From JARLFX01 sp036404255 (lineage in GTDB: Bacteria; Acidobacteriota; Terriglobia; Terriglobales; Acidobacteriaceae), in contig DASWOP010000179.1 in the NCBI GenBank assembly GCA_036404255.1, forward strand, positions 93,330 to 157,329: a DNA stretch of 64,000 nt, read 5' to 3'. Shown piece after piece: positions 46,034-55,171 of the stretch. The position numbers and the translations under genes are program-made. Each line of letters starts with the position of its first letter. Within the stretch, counting starts at the first letter, position 1. The notes below the pieces were generated by a model. That model searched no databases, was not told where the DNA came from, and saw only the letters and a list, made by a program, of their open reading frames with translations.

Positions 46034-47827
46034 TTATTCCCCTGGTATGGTATCGAGCGAAATGCCCGCCGTCCTTCTGCGCCGCTGTTTCCGATTTTCC
46101 GCCTCTTTGAAACGCAGGTTGACCCCAATCTCCGGGTCGATATAACTGTGCATCTTCGGATATAAATGCGGAGCGAGACCTTTCAGACGGAAGCTCGGCG
46201 CACGGCGAACATGCAGATGGGAGTAGCGAGTGCCTTCCCGGCTGTCGACCATCAGGATCTCCATCTGACCGACTGGGAGATTCTTGATGTGCTCTTCCCG
46301 CGCTCGCGTCTCCTTGATATCGCTCTCGCTTCCCGTCCCGGTTTCGGTGTACCTGGCCGAGAAGATACCCGTTCTCCGGACCGATAGATTGCGTCGTTTC
46401 GCCGCAATCTTGGCCGACGCCTTGAGAAACCACTGCGCGGTATTCTCCTCCGACACGTTCATGACCATCTTTGTGCCGGGGGCGGATGAGACCTCGTCCG
46501 AAAACGCCTGACTTACCCTTTGCAACTGGGGGAGGCTTTGGAAGGAGAACAGAAATGAGACCCTGGCGCCACGCGCGGTTTGCAGCACCTGGGTAAATCC
46601 CGGATAAGCGAAGGGCGCGAACTCATCGAGGATGACGGAGAGCATCGGCTCGTCCGCGTCCCGGTCGCCGGCGGATTGCGCATAGCGTTTGCCCACCATG
46701 AGTTGAATGTTCTGGAGAAGGATCTTGCCCAACGCCTCCACCGCGCGCTGATTGCGGTTCGTATTGAGGGACACAAACAGGATCAGGTCTTTTTCGAGAA
46801 CGTCATCGAGTGTCAGCAAGTCCTGGTACGAACCGGTCACAATCGAGAGTTCATCTTCCAGGAAGCTCAACAGCTCGTTCAATAACCCCTGGATTTTCTC
46901 CACACGCTCCCGGTCGGCGAGCGACCGTTGCAGCATCCGCACCGACATCTCGAAGTTCAATCGCTTCTGCATGGAGATGCCTGGCAAACTGGAAAGGCGA
47001 GCTTTCGCTACGCCGATCTGTTCCTGCAACACGTTCTCGTCGAGCGCCATGACCAGCACGTCATAGACGTTGAACAGCTTGCCGGTGTACTGCAGGATGC
47101 GAACCAAATCGGAGAGATAAGCCTCCTGGTGTCCTTTGAAGAAGTCCTCCCGCAACCCGAACGACCGGAAGATGAAGTTGACATGCTCCTGATAGGCGTC
47201 GTCGAGTGCATAGAAGGGGTTGTACCGCGCAGACTCCGCCGGGTGCGTTGGATCGAGCACCCGCAGGTCCTGCAACCGCCCGGCAGCCTCGATGTGCGGC
47301 AAGAGCCGGTCCAGGAACTCGCGCTCCCCCTTGCCGTCGAAGATGATCATCGGCATCTTCCGGTTGCCGAATCGGCGCGTCAGGTCCTGGGAGATGATGT
47401 TTTCAAGGAACGTGGACTTGCCTGCACCAGTTCCACCGACAATGACTCCGTGCTTCATTCGCACTACGTCGGGCCACAGCCACGGCTCTCTATGGACGTT
47501 GTATCCGAGCAGCGTAGCTGCATTCCGGTTGGCGTCGCGGGCGATAGATGCATCTTTTGTTCCCAGGATGAAGACCGGCGGGTGCGGCCAATTTTCTTCC
47601 CGCTTCCTGCGCCTGCCAACGAGTTGAGCGGCTACAAGGCCTCCGCCGAAGAAGAAAATGGCGCAGTTGATAAAGATTTCGAGGCACTGCGCGTTACGAA
47701 GATGCAGCCGCGATGCTGCAACATACCAGCAAAACGCAACCACCGCACAACCTATCAGCACGAGGACGCCAACAAGGTCTTCAGGTCCGGTCTGATACCG
47801 GCGGGGTTGGTCGTAGGTGGGACTCAT
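46034..47827 (-). CDS. Type IV coupling protein (TraG/TraD/VirD4-like ATPase)
   Basis: A 597-residue protein. Two transmembrane helices (about residues 18-38 and 48-70) precede the ATPase domain. Walker A is GGTGAGKST at 131-139, and the Walker B strand is MLSVILDEFAPFAYPGF. It resembles the TraM-recognition/VirD4 family that presents DNA substrates to the transfer pore. It has a strong position at the start of this stretch of the operon and four-base overlap with the small membrane protein before it. Confidence 0.87.
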   Translation of the reverse strand: MSPTYDQPRRYQTGPEDLVGVLVLIGCAVVAFCWYVAASRLHLRNAQCLEIFINCAIFFFGGGLVAAQLVGRRRKREENWPHPPVFILGTKDASIARDANRNAATLLGYNVHREPWLWPDVVRMKHGVIVGGTGAGKSTFLENIISQDLTRRFGNRKMPMIIFDGKGEREFLDRLLPHIEAAGRLQDLRVLDPTHPAESARYNPFYALDDAYQEHVNFIFRSFGLREDFFKGHQEAYLSDLVRILQYTGKLFNVYDVLVMALDENVLQEQIGVAKARLSSLPGISMQKRLNFEMSVRMLQRSLADRERVEKIQGLLNELLSFLEDELSIVTGSYQDLLTLDDVLEKDLILFVSLNTNRNQRAVEALGKILLQNIQLMVGKRYAQSAGDRDADEPMLSVILDEFAPFAYPGFTQVLQTARGARVSFLFSFQSLPQLQRVSQAFSDEVSSAPGTKMVMNVSEENTAQWFLKASAKIAAKRRNLSVRRTGIFSARYTETGTGSESDIKETRAREEHIKNLPVGQMEILMVDSREGTRYSHLHVRRAPSFRLKGLAPHLYPKMHSYIDPEIGVNLRFKEAENRKQRRRRTAGISLDTIPGE

Positions 47828-48060
47828 CGATGTCCTCCAAATGTGAAGTAGAAAAAGACGCCTGCCAGGCCACAGATAAGGACAGGCACGAGAATCAGCA
47901 GTGGATTCGGCTTCCAGCGCCCCTTTTCATCAACCGGCTTGAGTCCGTCCGCGAAGAAACGTAAGAGCGCCTTCTGCAGGTTCGATTCCGGGTCGTTGCG
48001 GTAGATGGACCTGAGCGCAACGCGCACTTCCTCCGGCGAGACATGGCCCTGCGCGTCCAT
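47824..48060 (-). CDS. Small membrane protein before the coupling protein
   Basis: A 78-residue protein with an N-terminal helical domain (SPEEVRVALRSIYRNDPESN) and one C-terminal transmembrane segment (LLILVPVLICGLAGVFFYFT). Its end overlaps the coupling-protein start (ATGA-type). Likely a partner of the coupling ATPase; family not recognised. Confidence 0.65.
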   Translation of the reverse strand: MDAQGHVSPEEVRVALRSIYRNDPESNLQKALLRFFADGLKPVDEKGRWKPNPLLILVPVLICGLAGVFFYFTFGGHR

Positions 48061-48062
48061 AA

Positions 48063-48908
48063 TTACAGGACGGCCTCGACCGTCAGTGGCTGGCTTTGGC
48101 CGGCTCCGAAGTTCAGTTGATAGAGTTGCGGCGGATTACTCTGTGAGCTTTTCACGCTGATGACACCGGTAGTTTTCTCTCCTGGGGCAAGATCGCGGGC
48201 TACGGACTCTGCCTGTATCACGGTAAGACTGGCGCTCTGTTTTGCTTTAAAAGCCTCGAAGGTATGCGGCGAAAGCTGATGATTCCGCAGACCCAGCAGT
48301 GAGATGGGCTGTTGCGTTGGGAGCGGCGCAGAGACATCCGGAGTGGTCAGCCGGAACGGAGCCCTGGTCTGATTAGTAACTGCATAGCGAATGTAAAGCT
48401 GGTCCTTCACCCGGTAGACCTGTTCGAGGTCGATCCGCACACGGTCCTTGGCAGTCTTTGCTGGATCGTGGGCAATGTCTTCAGCCCCCATCAATTCCTG
48501 TGTCAGAACCAGCGACGCAATCTTGTGAATCTCCGCGTCCATGATCTCAGTTGAGTTCAACGCGCTCTTACGTGAATCAGCCGGAGGCTCCGCACGAATC
48601 ACCACGTCCATCGCTACAAGCGGCCCTGCCGGGTCAAGCTCGTAGCTGAGTTGACGTGATACGGTCCATACGAAGAGATTGGTTGCAACCTTCTCGCGGA
48701 GAGGCTTGACGAAGACCTTGTCGTTGTGACGCTCGACCTGGAAACTGTCGGGGTCGGCAACAGCAAGTGTCGTTACAGGCTCGCCAAACTCAAGGACGGT
48801 GAGGTGGTTAAGCGATGTCTCAACATGGCGAATCTGGCTCTGGCCGGTTGTCTGCGCCCCCGCCATGGCAACCGCAAAAGTTAGGGGAATAGTGATGAAT
48901 ATCTTCAT
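48063..48908 (-). CDS. TrbG/VirB9-like secretion-channel protein
   Basis: About 281 residues from the ATG at 48906-48908 (GAGGAGG upstream). It has a cleavable signal peptide (MKIFITIPLTFAVAMAGAQ). The middle carries VLEFGEPVTTLAVADPDSF and LREKVATNLFVWTVSRQL, which fit the N-terminal strand set of VirB9/TrbG. The C-terminal half (TGVISVKSSQSNPPQLYQLN) is less typical. It would sit in the periplasmic/outer-membrane core complex. Confidence 0.65.
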   Translation of the reverse strand: MKIFITIPLTFAVAMAGAQTTGQSQIRHVETSLNHLTVLEFGEPVTTLAVADPDSFQVERHNDKVFVKPLREKVATNLFVWTVSRQLSYELDPAGPLVAMDVVIRAEPPADSRKSALNSTEIMDAEIHKIASLVLTQELMGAEDIAHDPAKTAKDRVRIDLEQVYRVKDQLYIRYAVTNQTRAPFRLTTPDVSAPLPTQQPISLLGLRNHQLSPHTFEAFKAKQSASLTVIQAESVARDLAPGEKTTGVISVKSSQSNPPQLYQLNFGAGQSQPLTVEAVL

Positions 48909-48987
48909 AGCAGCCTCCTCGGGCGCACTTTCTGTACAAAATGGAAAGGAGAAGCCAAGCCAGAGGCTATAGCTTCTCCTTTGCCGG

Positions 48988-51567
48988 TTAGGAGTTCCCC
49001 AGCGCTGCCGGAGCACTCGTGTTTTCGAAGATCAGTGTGCGCTTCCCTTTGTACTGAAAGAGAAAGACCTTCTTCTCACCATGGGGGCCTTCCGGATTGA
49101 CGATCCGCTCAACCAGCCATGCTCGCTGCTCGGCATCAAACCGTACGTAGCCGTTGATGGTCTTCGGAAGGCGCACTCGCACCCGCTGGCCGCCGGTGAC
49201 CTCCGCAAAGGTATCGACAACCTCCTGAGGGAACGATTGGAAGAGGACAGCGCCGGAGCCTGTGCCGCCGGTGACGACCGTACTCATCGCCTGCGCCCAT
49301 GCCCGCCGGTTCTCTTCCTTGCCTTGCGCCCAATAGTGGATGAACAGATGCAGAGAGCTGAACTGGTCCCGTGCATCCTGCTCATGCTCCCAAAGGGCGG
49401 TCTGCGCCTTATTGCGCGCAAGCACTGCCGACCTTCGTTGTTCTTTGTCTTCGCTCTGGCGAACGGCTTCCCAGTATGCCTGAGCGTTTTTGAGTTGCAG
49501 CTTGATCTCGTCCTCGCGCTGGACAATCCGGCTGGCGATATCCGCGTAGATGGAGTTGACGAGCTGGCACTCCTCGAACATCTCCTTCGGGACGGTTTCA
49601 CCCGAGAAGAGCCCGCGGAAGTCCTCGATCGCCATCTTCTCATCGAAGCTGCCGCCGGCTTCCCTGGGTAGAAAACCCAGTTCCTTGCGCAGGACGTTAT
49701 AGAGCCTGCCCACCTTGTCGGTATCGGCGACCTCCAGATAGGACGGAAGATCCGAGATCCTGCGCTCGCGTTTGTACTTGAGCCAGGGCGCCGGGTTCAC
49801 CTCTTTCCGGATGTCGCTGACAACGGTTTCATCCACCTCGACTTTATGTTTCAACGAGTCGAGTGCGTTCTGCAGTTGCTCGACGAGCTTGTAGGCCAGG
49901 TCAGGCCGTCCCGCCGCAAGGCATGAGGTCTTCAGATCGGTGATTGCCCCGATCCGGTTCCCTCGCGCCTTCATCGCAACCAGATACACGTTCCACCAGG
50001 GAGACTTGGCCTTGGGGTGCTTCGTCTTCTCCTGTTTGAACTTCTCTTCATACGCGATCCTTCCCGCAACGAACTTCGGGAACTGATCGGATGGCATGAC
50101 GCAGATGGTGTCGAAATCGAAGTCGCCGCCGTTCCTGCTCGCGGTCTCCGAATGAAGGATGTACGTTCCCTCCATGCGAAGCTGACGCTCAAGAATGTAG
50201 GCAATCAACGACTCGTCAAGGTCAGACACGCCCAGCGCCTGTTTGAGCGCCGGGACTAGCTCGTTATTGTTAAGGTGACGGACCGGAAGCAGGTCCTCCT
50301 GCATCCGAATTGGATATCGAATACAAAGGCCTTTCTCCGCCGTCAACGACGTGATGGAGGCGTCCTGTGGTATCCAGTCCGAGGCCGAGAGAACTTTCCC
50401 TCGGTATTCGATCAGGACGCCGTCATCCGCAAGAGCAAAGGCCGGCAACTTGAGATCGCCGCCCGTGCAGGTGCGAAACGCCCAGCGTGCCAACTTGCGG
50501 TTAAGCTGGTTCGCAACGTAGGGAAACTTAATGCTGTTTCCACTACGGTCCGCCAGAAGCACCGCTTCCGCCGGCTCCCATCCTTCCGAAACAGGATTGC
50601 CACCCTGGTCCAGAGCTGCGGGATCGAAGCTGACATCCTCGTCGACCGACGGCATCTCGGACTTGCCGATGATTTCGAACAACGCCTCATAGTCGCTTCC
50701 GTCCCATGCTTTCCTCACTTTGCGGATCCGCTCGATTGCTCGAAGCATGATCTCAAACTGAAGAGCTTCTTCGGTTGCATGCTCGACCAGGGTGTAGCTC
50801 GATCCGAACTCCGAGACACGGGACACTTCCTTGATCCCGAGAATCGCTGGACCGGGATACATCCTGCCCGACGTACCCAACTGTGGCAGGAAGCGAACGC
50901 TTCCCTTCAGAGCTGGCTTGCAGGCGCTCTCCGGCAGGATGACATCGACCCCGAGCTTTTCAGCTACGCGATCGCTCATTGCCTTCAAAGCGCCTTTTGC
51001 CTGCTTCGGTTCGCGTGTATCAAATGCCAGCCGGAACTGGCAAAAACGATTGGTGCCGATCTTCAGCTTCCGGTAGAGGGACTCGCGCACCCAACCGCGA
51101 CAGTCGTTGGTGCCGAGGACATGGTCCGCGACAACGACGATGCGTAGATCGGGTTCCTCCACCATCAGCTTGCAGTCGGAGACAAGGATCGCGAAGTACA
51201 CGATCGCCGCCTCGGGCCAATGCTGAAAGCGCTCAGCAATCTGCCTGGCATGCGCCTGATCGACGAAGTAGAACTTGCCATCCTTCGCCGAACCACTCGC
51301 ACCGGCAAGTTTGTACTCCACCCCGCCGTAGATGAGCGTGGCCATACGGTTCTCGACCACAGACTGCTCATACGGCGTCAACTCATGCGGCACACTGACA
51401 CGCGCTACCTGGATACCGGGATAGATCTGCGCAAGGAGTTTTCCCTCGAGCGTGTCCTTCCGGCCCAGTTTGGGCTGTTTACGGGTCACTTCTCCGGACG
51501 CATCGATCTGCAACTCAAGAATGAGCCGCTGATCGAGAGCCGTATTTTGTGTCCTGATCGCTGTCAT
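48988..51567 (-). CDS. Large protein with two-barrel RNA-polymerase-like active-site signature
   Basis: About 859 residues from the ATG at 51565-51567 (GAGGAGAAT upstream). Residues 471-486 read LHSETASRNGGDFDFD. This aligns position for position with the catalytic LHPLVCAAFNADFDGD of RNA polymerase beta-prime: LH at the same distance and the metal-binding D-x-D-x-D in place. An R-x-P (RYPI, about 417) upstream, a Lys-containing VDVILPESACKP (about 207), and a helix ALDSLKHKVEVD (about 568) add weak support. The middle G of DFDGD is F here. Two-barrel polymerases of the YonO/crAss-phage/QDE-1 type are the closest idea. Its place inside a conjugation operon is unusual. Function unproven. Confidence 0.6.
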   Translation of the reverse strand: MTAIRTQNTALDQRLILELQIDASGEVTRKQPKLGRKDTLEGKLLAQIYPGIQVARVSVPHELTPYEQSVVENRMATLIYGGVEYKLAGASGSAKDGKFYFVDQAHARQIAERFQHWPEAAIVYFAILVSDCKLMVEEPDLRIVVVADHVLGTNDCRGWVRESLYRKLKIGTNRFCQFRLAFDTREPKQAKGALKAMSDRVAEKLGVDVILPESACKPALKGSVRFLPQLGTSGRMYPGPAILGIKEVSRVSEFGSSYTLVEHATEEALQFEIMLRAIERIRKVRKAWDGSDYEALFEIIGKSEMPSVDEDVSFDPAALDQGGNPVSEGWEPAEAVLLADRSGNSIKFPYVANQLNRKLARWAFRTCTGGDLKLPAFALADDGVLIEYRGKVLSASDWIPQDASITSLTAEKGLCIRYPIRMQEDLLPVRHLNNNELVPALKQALGVSDLDESLIAYILERQLRMEGTYILHSETASRNGGDFDFDTICVMPSDQFPKFVAGRIAYEEKFKQEKTKHPKAKSPWWNVYLVAMKARGNRIGAITDLKTSCLAAGRPDLAYKLVEQLQNALDSLKHKVEVDETVVSDIRKEVNPAPWLKYKRERRISDLPSYLEVADTDKVGRLYNVLRKELGFLPREAGGSFDEKMAIEDFRGLFSGETVPKEMFEECQLVNSIYADIASRIVQREDEIKLQLKNAQAYWEAVRQSEDKEQRRSAVLARNKAQTALWEHEQDARDQFSSLHLFIHYWAQGKEENRRAWAQAMSTVVTGGTGSGAVLFQSFPQEVVDTFAEVTGGQRVRVRLPKTINGYVRFDAEQRAWLVERIVNPEGPHGEKKVFLFQYKGKRTLIFENTSAPAALGNS

Positions 51568-51804
51568 ATTCTCCTCACTTGTCTGGCGCTTCCAACGAAG
51601 TGACAAGAGACTGGCTGACGCCGGTTTCCTGTCTGTCGCCTGGGCCGCCCGGGTTAGGGGTGGATGTGGACCGAACCCAGGTTCGAGAGTGCAAACCGGG
51701 TCAGCGGAATTCCTCATCGCAACGCGATAAGGCGTCAAAGGAGGTGGACATGAGCCGTATTTCAGGTATGTCTCCTCTTTGAATCCCGTGCTGACCTTGC
51801 AGCC
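51568..51804. other. Gap upstream of the polymerase-like gene
   Basis: Within the operon this 237-base gap is the largest between the 44059 and 60786 genes. On the plus strand a strong ribosome site (AAAGGAGGTGG) precedes a ten-codon ORF at 51750-51782, facing against the operon. It may hold a promoter for the polymerase-like gene. Not otherwise explained. Confidence 0.35.
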
Positions 51805-52089
51805 CTACTTGCGCAGGGGCCGCTTCACCAATGTCGGAGATCCTCCCTGTATCTCCGCCTCCGCCTTATACGCAAGGACGGTATAGATAACGCCGTTCTT
51901 TGACTGAAACGCCTTGATCAGGGCGTCACCCTCGCTGGGAACCTCCACTCCCAATTCTGGCTTCTCCACCGTCGATCCTTCCTTGGCAAGAAAGTAACGA
52001 ACGACCTCTTCGGCCTGCTGTCGCGGCCGCCGGCCCCGCTTCGGCTCGGACGACTGCATCTCCGCAACGTTTGCAAGTGCAGTTCCCAT
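51805..52089 (-). CDS. Small hypothetical protein in the conjugation operon
   Basis: About 94 residues from the ATG at 52087-52089 (AGGAGG upstream); its start overlaps the VirB8-like stop by one base (TGATG). It is basic near residues 17-25 (PKRGRRPRQQ), then helical. A DNA-binding or cytoplasmic accessory role is possible; no family recognised. Confidence 0.6.
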   Translation of the reverse strand: MGTALANVAEMQSSEPKRGRRPRQQAEEVVRYFLAKEGSTVEKPELGVEVPSEGDALIKAFQSKNGVIYTVLAYKAEAEIQGGSPTLVKRPLRK

Positions 52090-52820
52090 CACTGACCTCC
52101 TTTCCCTGCCGCCCCGTCGCTGTCGGGTGCGGCAAGAATCTGGTCGCGGCGCTCGCCGTCGATGGGACGTTCGCTATACTCCGCAATCCAGAGCCCGTCC
52201 GGATTCACGTCCGACCTGCGGTCCGAGATCAGGCGCACGCGGTATTCGTTCACAAAATGATCGGTCGTCTCCGTTCCATTCGACAGATGGTGAACGTCCT
52301 TTACGCCGTACACCAGATAGGTCAGCGGTTCGCCCGAGACGCCATTGATCTCGCGCAGGTGAAAGACGGACTCGATCTGGCCGTCGTCGATCTTGCCACG
52401 CGTATTGTCGTCCGCCATCGCCTTCATGGTGTAGGCACGCAGATTGCGCGTCATCATATTGAGGCTGGAAGACCAGCGGTCATCGACGTTGATGGGCGAG
52501 TAATTGAGATAGCTGGACAGAAATCGCTTTACAAATGCTTCATCGAGAAATTGGTCAATGCCGGCATTCGCAGCGTCGCCGGCAGATCCCGTCACCGCTT
52601 TGCCCAATACCGCGGCTTCCCCGTTCGGGCCAATGCGAATCACCGTCGGCGGCTGCATCCGCACGAAGATGGCGAAGCCGATTGCAAGCAGCGCAATAGG
52701 CACCGTCAGAAACGCGAGCAGCCACGCCCTGTTCGCGTTCGCCCTGAGCGCGCCGTCAACTTCGTAGTATTTCGGCCGTACTGTGAGTGATTCGTCTGCA
52801 ATAAGCGTGTTGCTCTTCAT
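52089..52820 (-). CDS. VirB8/TraE-like inner-membrane protein
   Basis: A 243-residue protein. A short cytoplasmic N-terminus is followed by one transmembrane helix (WLLAFLTVPIALLAIGFAIF, about residues 33-52). The periplasmic domain that follows has the VirB8 layout (FVKRFLSSYLNYSPINVDDR, then a late YRVRLISDRRSD). VirB8 proteins nucleate the inner-membrane part of the channel. It follows the VirB6-like gene by eight bases. Confidence 0.75.
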   Translation of the reverse strand: MKSNTLIADESLTVRPKYYEVDGALRANANRAWLLAFLTVPIALLAIGFAIFVRMQPPTVIRIGPNGEAAVLGKAVTGSAGDAANAGIDQFLDEAFVKRFLSSYLNYSPINVDDRWSSSLNMMTRNLRAYTMKAMADDNTRGKIDDGQIESVFHLREINGVSGEPLTYLVYGVKDVHHLSNGTETTDHFVNEYRVRLISDRRSDVNPDGLWIAEYSERPIDGERRDQILAAPDSDGAAGKGGQ

Positions 52821-52828
52821 GACTCCTC

Positions 52829-54247
52829 CTACTCCCGATCCGACGTTCCCCTCCCCGCGCTTGCCAAGCTACGTGCAGCCAGGCGAGCGACGTGGTAGGT
52901 TCCCCAGGTGCCGAGGTTGTAGCGATGTACCGTCGGTCCTCTCCGTGCAGTCGCGCTTGGACGGCCACCGGACTTGCCACCGCTATTAATAACACCAGCA
53001 CTGCCGGACGGGCTCGAAGCCCCGGACGACGGCTGTACCGTGGGGACACTGGAATCTTCGCCGCTCTCCCCGTCCATCGCCGCACTAAGGAACCCGCGAA
53101 TCTGGTCAGCATGGCCTTCCGCGGTCGGACTGCCCTCGGAGTTCGCGAAACTGCCCGATGATGGGTTTGTTGCCGGCGCAGATTTCGGCATCTGCTGCGA
53201 GGGTGCCGGTTGATTCGCGCCCGCGGAAGTCGTTGCACCGGATCGGGCGGAGCCTGCTGTCGCACCCGCGGCCGATCCACCAGACTGTGCTCCTGTCGCC
53301 GCTCCGCTTCCTCCGGCTGACATTCCTGCAGCCGCTCCCTCCACGGCTGCCGCACCCACAGTCAGCGCGGTTACGGCAGCACCTACCATTGCGGCAGCGG
53401 TACTTCCCACATCCCCGCTAACGATTCTCTTGGCAATGAATGGAATGATCGCAATTGCCAGCGAGTAGATGATGCTCGCAATCCCGATGAGAATCGAGCC
53501 TTCTATATTTCCTAACCCACCGAGGAAATTGTTTTGATTGATCATCTGACCGACTTGTCCCATCTGGACCGCAGTCAGCAGAGCCCCAAAGCCTCCATAA
53601 AGGATCGGCCACGCATTCCATATGAAGACATTCTCGACGTAGGCTTTCGCGATCCGATTGGTCGCGCCGAGCGGCATAAGCGCAATTACGATTGGTCCAA
53701 AGATATAAAGGATGCTTCCATAGAAGATATAAAAGAACCCGAAGATCGCGATGACGACGGGATAAAGAATATAAGCGACGATGATCAATACGCCGTCCAG
53801 CAAGCCGGCGATGGAGCCGGTGATTAAGCCCCACGCATGCTGGAATCCGGATTGGTTGTATTGTGTCTGGAGGTCGTTCGCCCAGTTCTGGAAGACGTTG
53901 CCCCCTGATGCATTACTGACCCAGTTGCCGGCATTCACGAAGCCCTGGTTGACCGTGGTAAAGATGGCGCTGTAGTTCATCACGACGATCGCTGTGACAA
54001 CGTATTTGATAAGACTGGTTCCCAGCCCGCGCACATCGCCGCCATGCAGCGCGGATTGGTAGACCTGCCAGAGAAAGCCAACCAGTAGCACCACATAGCT
54101 CACGTTCTGCATCCCCGACGTGATGCTGGTCGAGTTGATGCCCGACACAGCCTGAGTCAGAAAACGCTCAAATAGGCTCAGTTGCGTCCCTTGAAAGAAC
54201 GCAAGCATCGCCAGGTCGGAATGAACGTGAATAATCGAGGGCATCAT
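52829..54247 (-). CDS. VirB6/TrbL-like multi-pass channel protein
   Basis: A 472-residue protein with about six transmembrane segments in the first 300 residues (VVLLVGFLWQVYQSAL, LIIVAYILYPVVIAIFGFFY, LYIFGPIVIALMPLGA, LIGIASIIYSLAIAIIPFIA). A Gly/Ala/Ser-rich low-complexity tail of about 140 residues follows, as in TrbL. It forms the inner-membrane pore of conjugation systems. The ATG has AGGTGA upstream. Confidence 0.8.
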   Translation of the reverse strand: MMPSIIHVHSDLAMLAFFQGTQLSLFERFLTQAVSGINSTSITSGMQNVSYVVLLVGFLWQVYQSALHGGDVRGLGTSLIKYVVTAIVVMNYSAIFTTVNQGFVNAGNWVSNASGGNVFQNWANDLQTQYNQSGFQHAWGLITGSIAGLLDGVLIIVAYILYPVVIAIFGFFYIFYGSILYIFGPIVIALMPLGATNRIAKAYVENVFIWNAWPILYGGFGALLTAVQMGQVGQMINQNNFLGGLGNIEGSILIGIASIIYSLAIAIIPFIAKRIVSGDVGSTAAAMVGAAVTALTVGAAAVEGAAAGMSAGGSGAATGAQSGGSAAGATAGSARSGATTSAGANQPAPSQQMPKSAPATNPSSGSFANSEGSPTAEGHADQIRGFLSAAMDGESGEDSSVPTVQPSSGASSPSGSAGVINSGGKSGGRPSATARRGPTVHRYNLGTWGTYHVARLAARSLASAGRGTSDRE

Positions 54248-54254
54248 AATGGTG

Positions 54255-55160
54255 TCACCTGCTGGTCAGCGATCCAGTAACGAGGCCGTTGTTGTTCGTG
54301 TTGTCTGACGTGGCCAGCTTCGCGACTTTGCTTTGGTTGGCCAGGTCGATGCCGCGAGTCCGCATCAGTTCGGCCAGGGCTGCCTGTGTATAGGCATTAG
54401 CCCGCACCACCCAGACATCGGCCTCCGCCTCCAGAATCTGCGCGCTGCCGGGAGCCGCGACGGATATCTGCTGCCCCATCTGGTCGGCCGCGCTCAGCTC
54501 AGCATCCGCAAGCGCATCGATCTCAATCGCCCGTTTCATCGCATCCTGAGCCTGAGCGTCGGTCATGTCGGTCATTGTCCGGACGCCAGGCGACGCCGAG
54601 TTCTGGGCCATCACCACGCCATACACCGATTGAAACTGGGGCGATACGGTCGAGACATTGCCCGCATTGCGGGAAAGAAGGGTGGACTCAAGCGTCCGCG
54701 ATTGCGGCAAGGTGGCGCTCGATACGTTCACATGAAACATGTTGCTCACGTTGCTGAATTGGCTTTCGAACTGCGTCACCGAACTCCTGGCCTGATTGAT
54801 GGCCGCCAGCGGATACATGACCTGCTGCTCATAGGCCGCAGTGCTCTGCTCATACTGGTTGATGGTCTTGAGCGGAACCGCCATGTAGGTATTCATGAGC
54901 GACTGCATCTTCGACAGGGCCGCCATGATTGCCGCGGTGTCGATGCCGAATTGGCCGTTCGCGCGAGTCGGCAGGAGAATCAGCAACGCAAGCCCCGCCA
55001 TCGCCGTCTTCAGCAGGGTCGGCCGGTACCAGGGATGCTCCCGAGGCTGCGGGGCATCGACACCGGAGATCGGTTTCGCGGATTCCAGCGCTGAGTGCTC
55101 TTTGCGCAACCAGAAAAATGGTTTGCGCAGCTTGTTTGGGATTTTCTTTGCATCCTTCAT
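54255..55160 (-). CDS. TrbJ/VirB5-like periplasmic protein, copy 1
   Basis: About 301 residues from the ATG at 55158-55160 (AAGGAG seven bases upstream). After a cytoplasmic-looking basic N-terminus comes a signal-type hydrophobic stretch (LKTAMAGLALLILLPTRANG), then long helices with repeated Gln/Asn (QSLMNTYMAVPLKTINQYEQ). It closely resembles the next upstream gene in layout, so the pair looks like a tandem duplication. VirB5/TrbJ proteins sit at the pilus tip or periplasm. Confidence 0.7.
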   Translation of the reverse strand: MKDAKKIPNKLRKPFFWLRKEHSALESAKPISGVDAPQPREHPWYRPTLLKTAMAGLALLILLPTRANGQFGIDTAAIMAALSKMQSLMNTYMAVPLKTINQYEQSTAAYEQQVMYPLAAINQARSSVTQFESQFSNVSNMFHVNVSSATLPQSRTLESTLLSRNAGNVSTVSPQFQSVYGVVMAQNSASPGVRTMTDMTDAQAQDAMKRAIEIDALADAELSAADQMGQQISVAAPGSAQILEAEADVWVVRANAYTQAALAELMRTRGIDLANQSKVAKLATSDNTNNNGLVTGSLTSR

Positions 55161-55171
55161 AACCATTCTCC

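Noticed and set aside
46928..47851. Plus-strand 307-residue open frame
   Set aside because: Antisense to the coupling ATPase, which has clear motifs; translation is low-information.
50275..51147. Plus-strand 290-residue open frame
   Set aside because: Antisense to the polymerase-like gene; no motif and no ribosome site.
51568..51738. N-terminal extension of the polymerase-like gene to 51738
   Set aside because: The extra 57 residues look non-coding, and the ATG at 51567 has a strong GAGGAG site.
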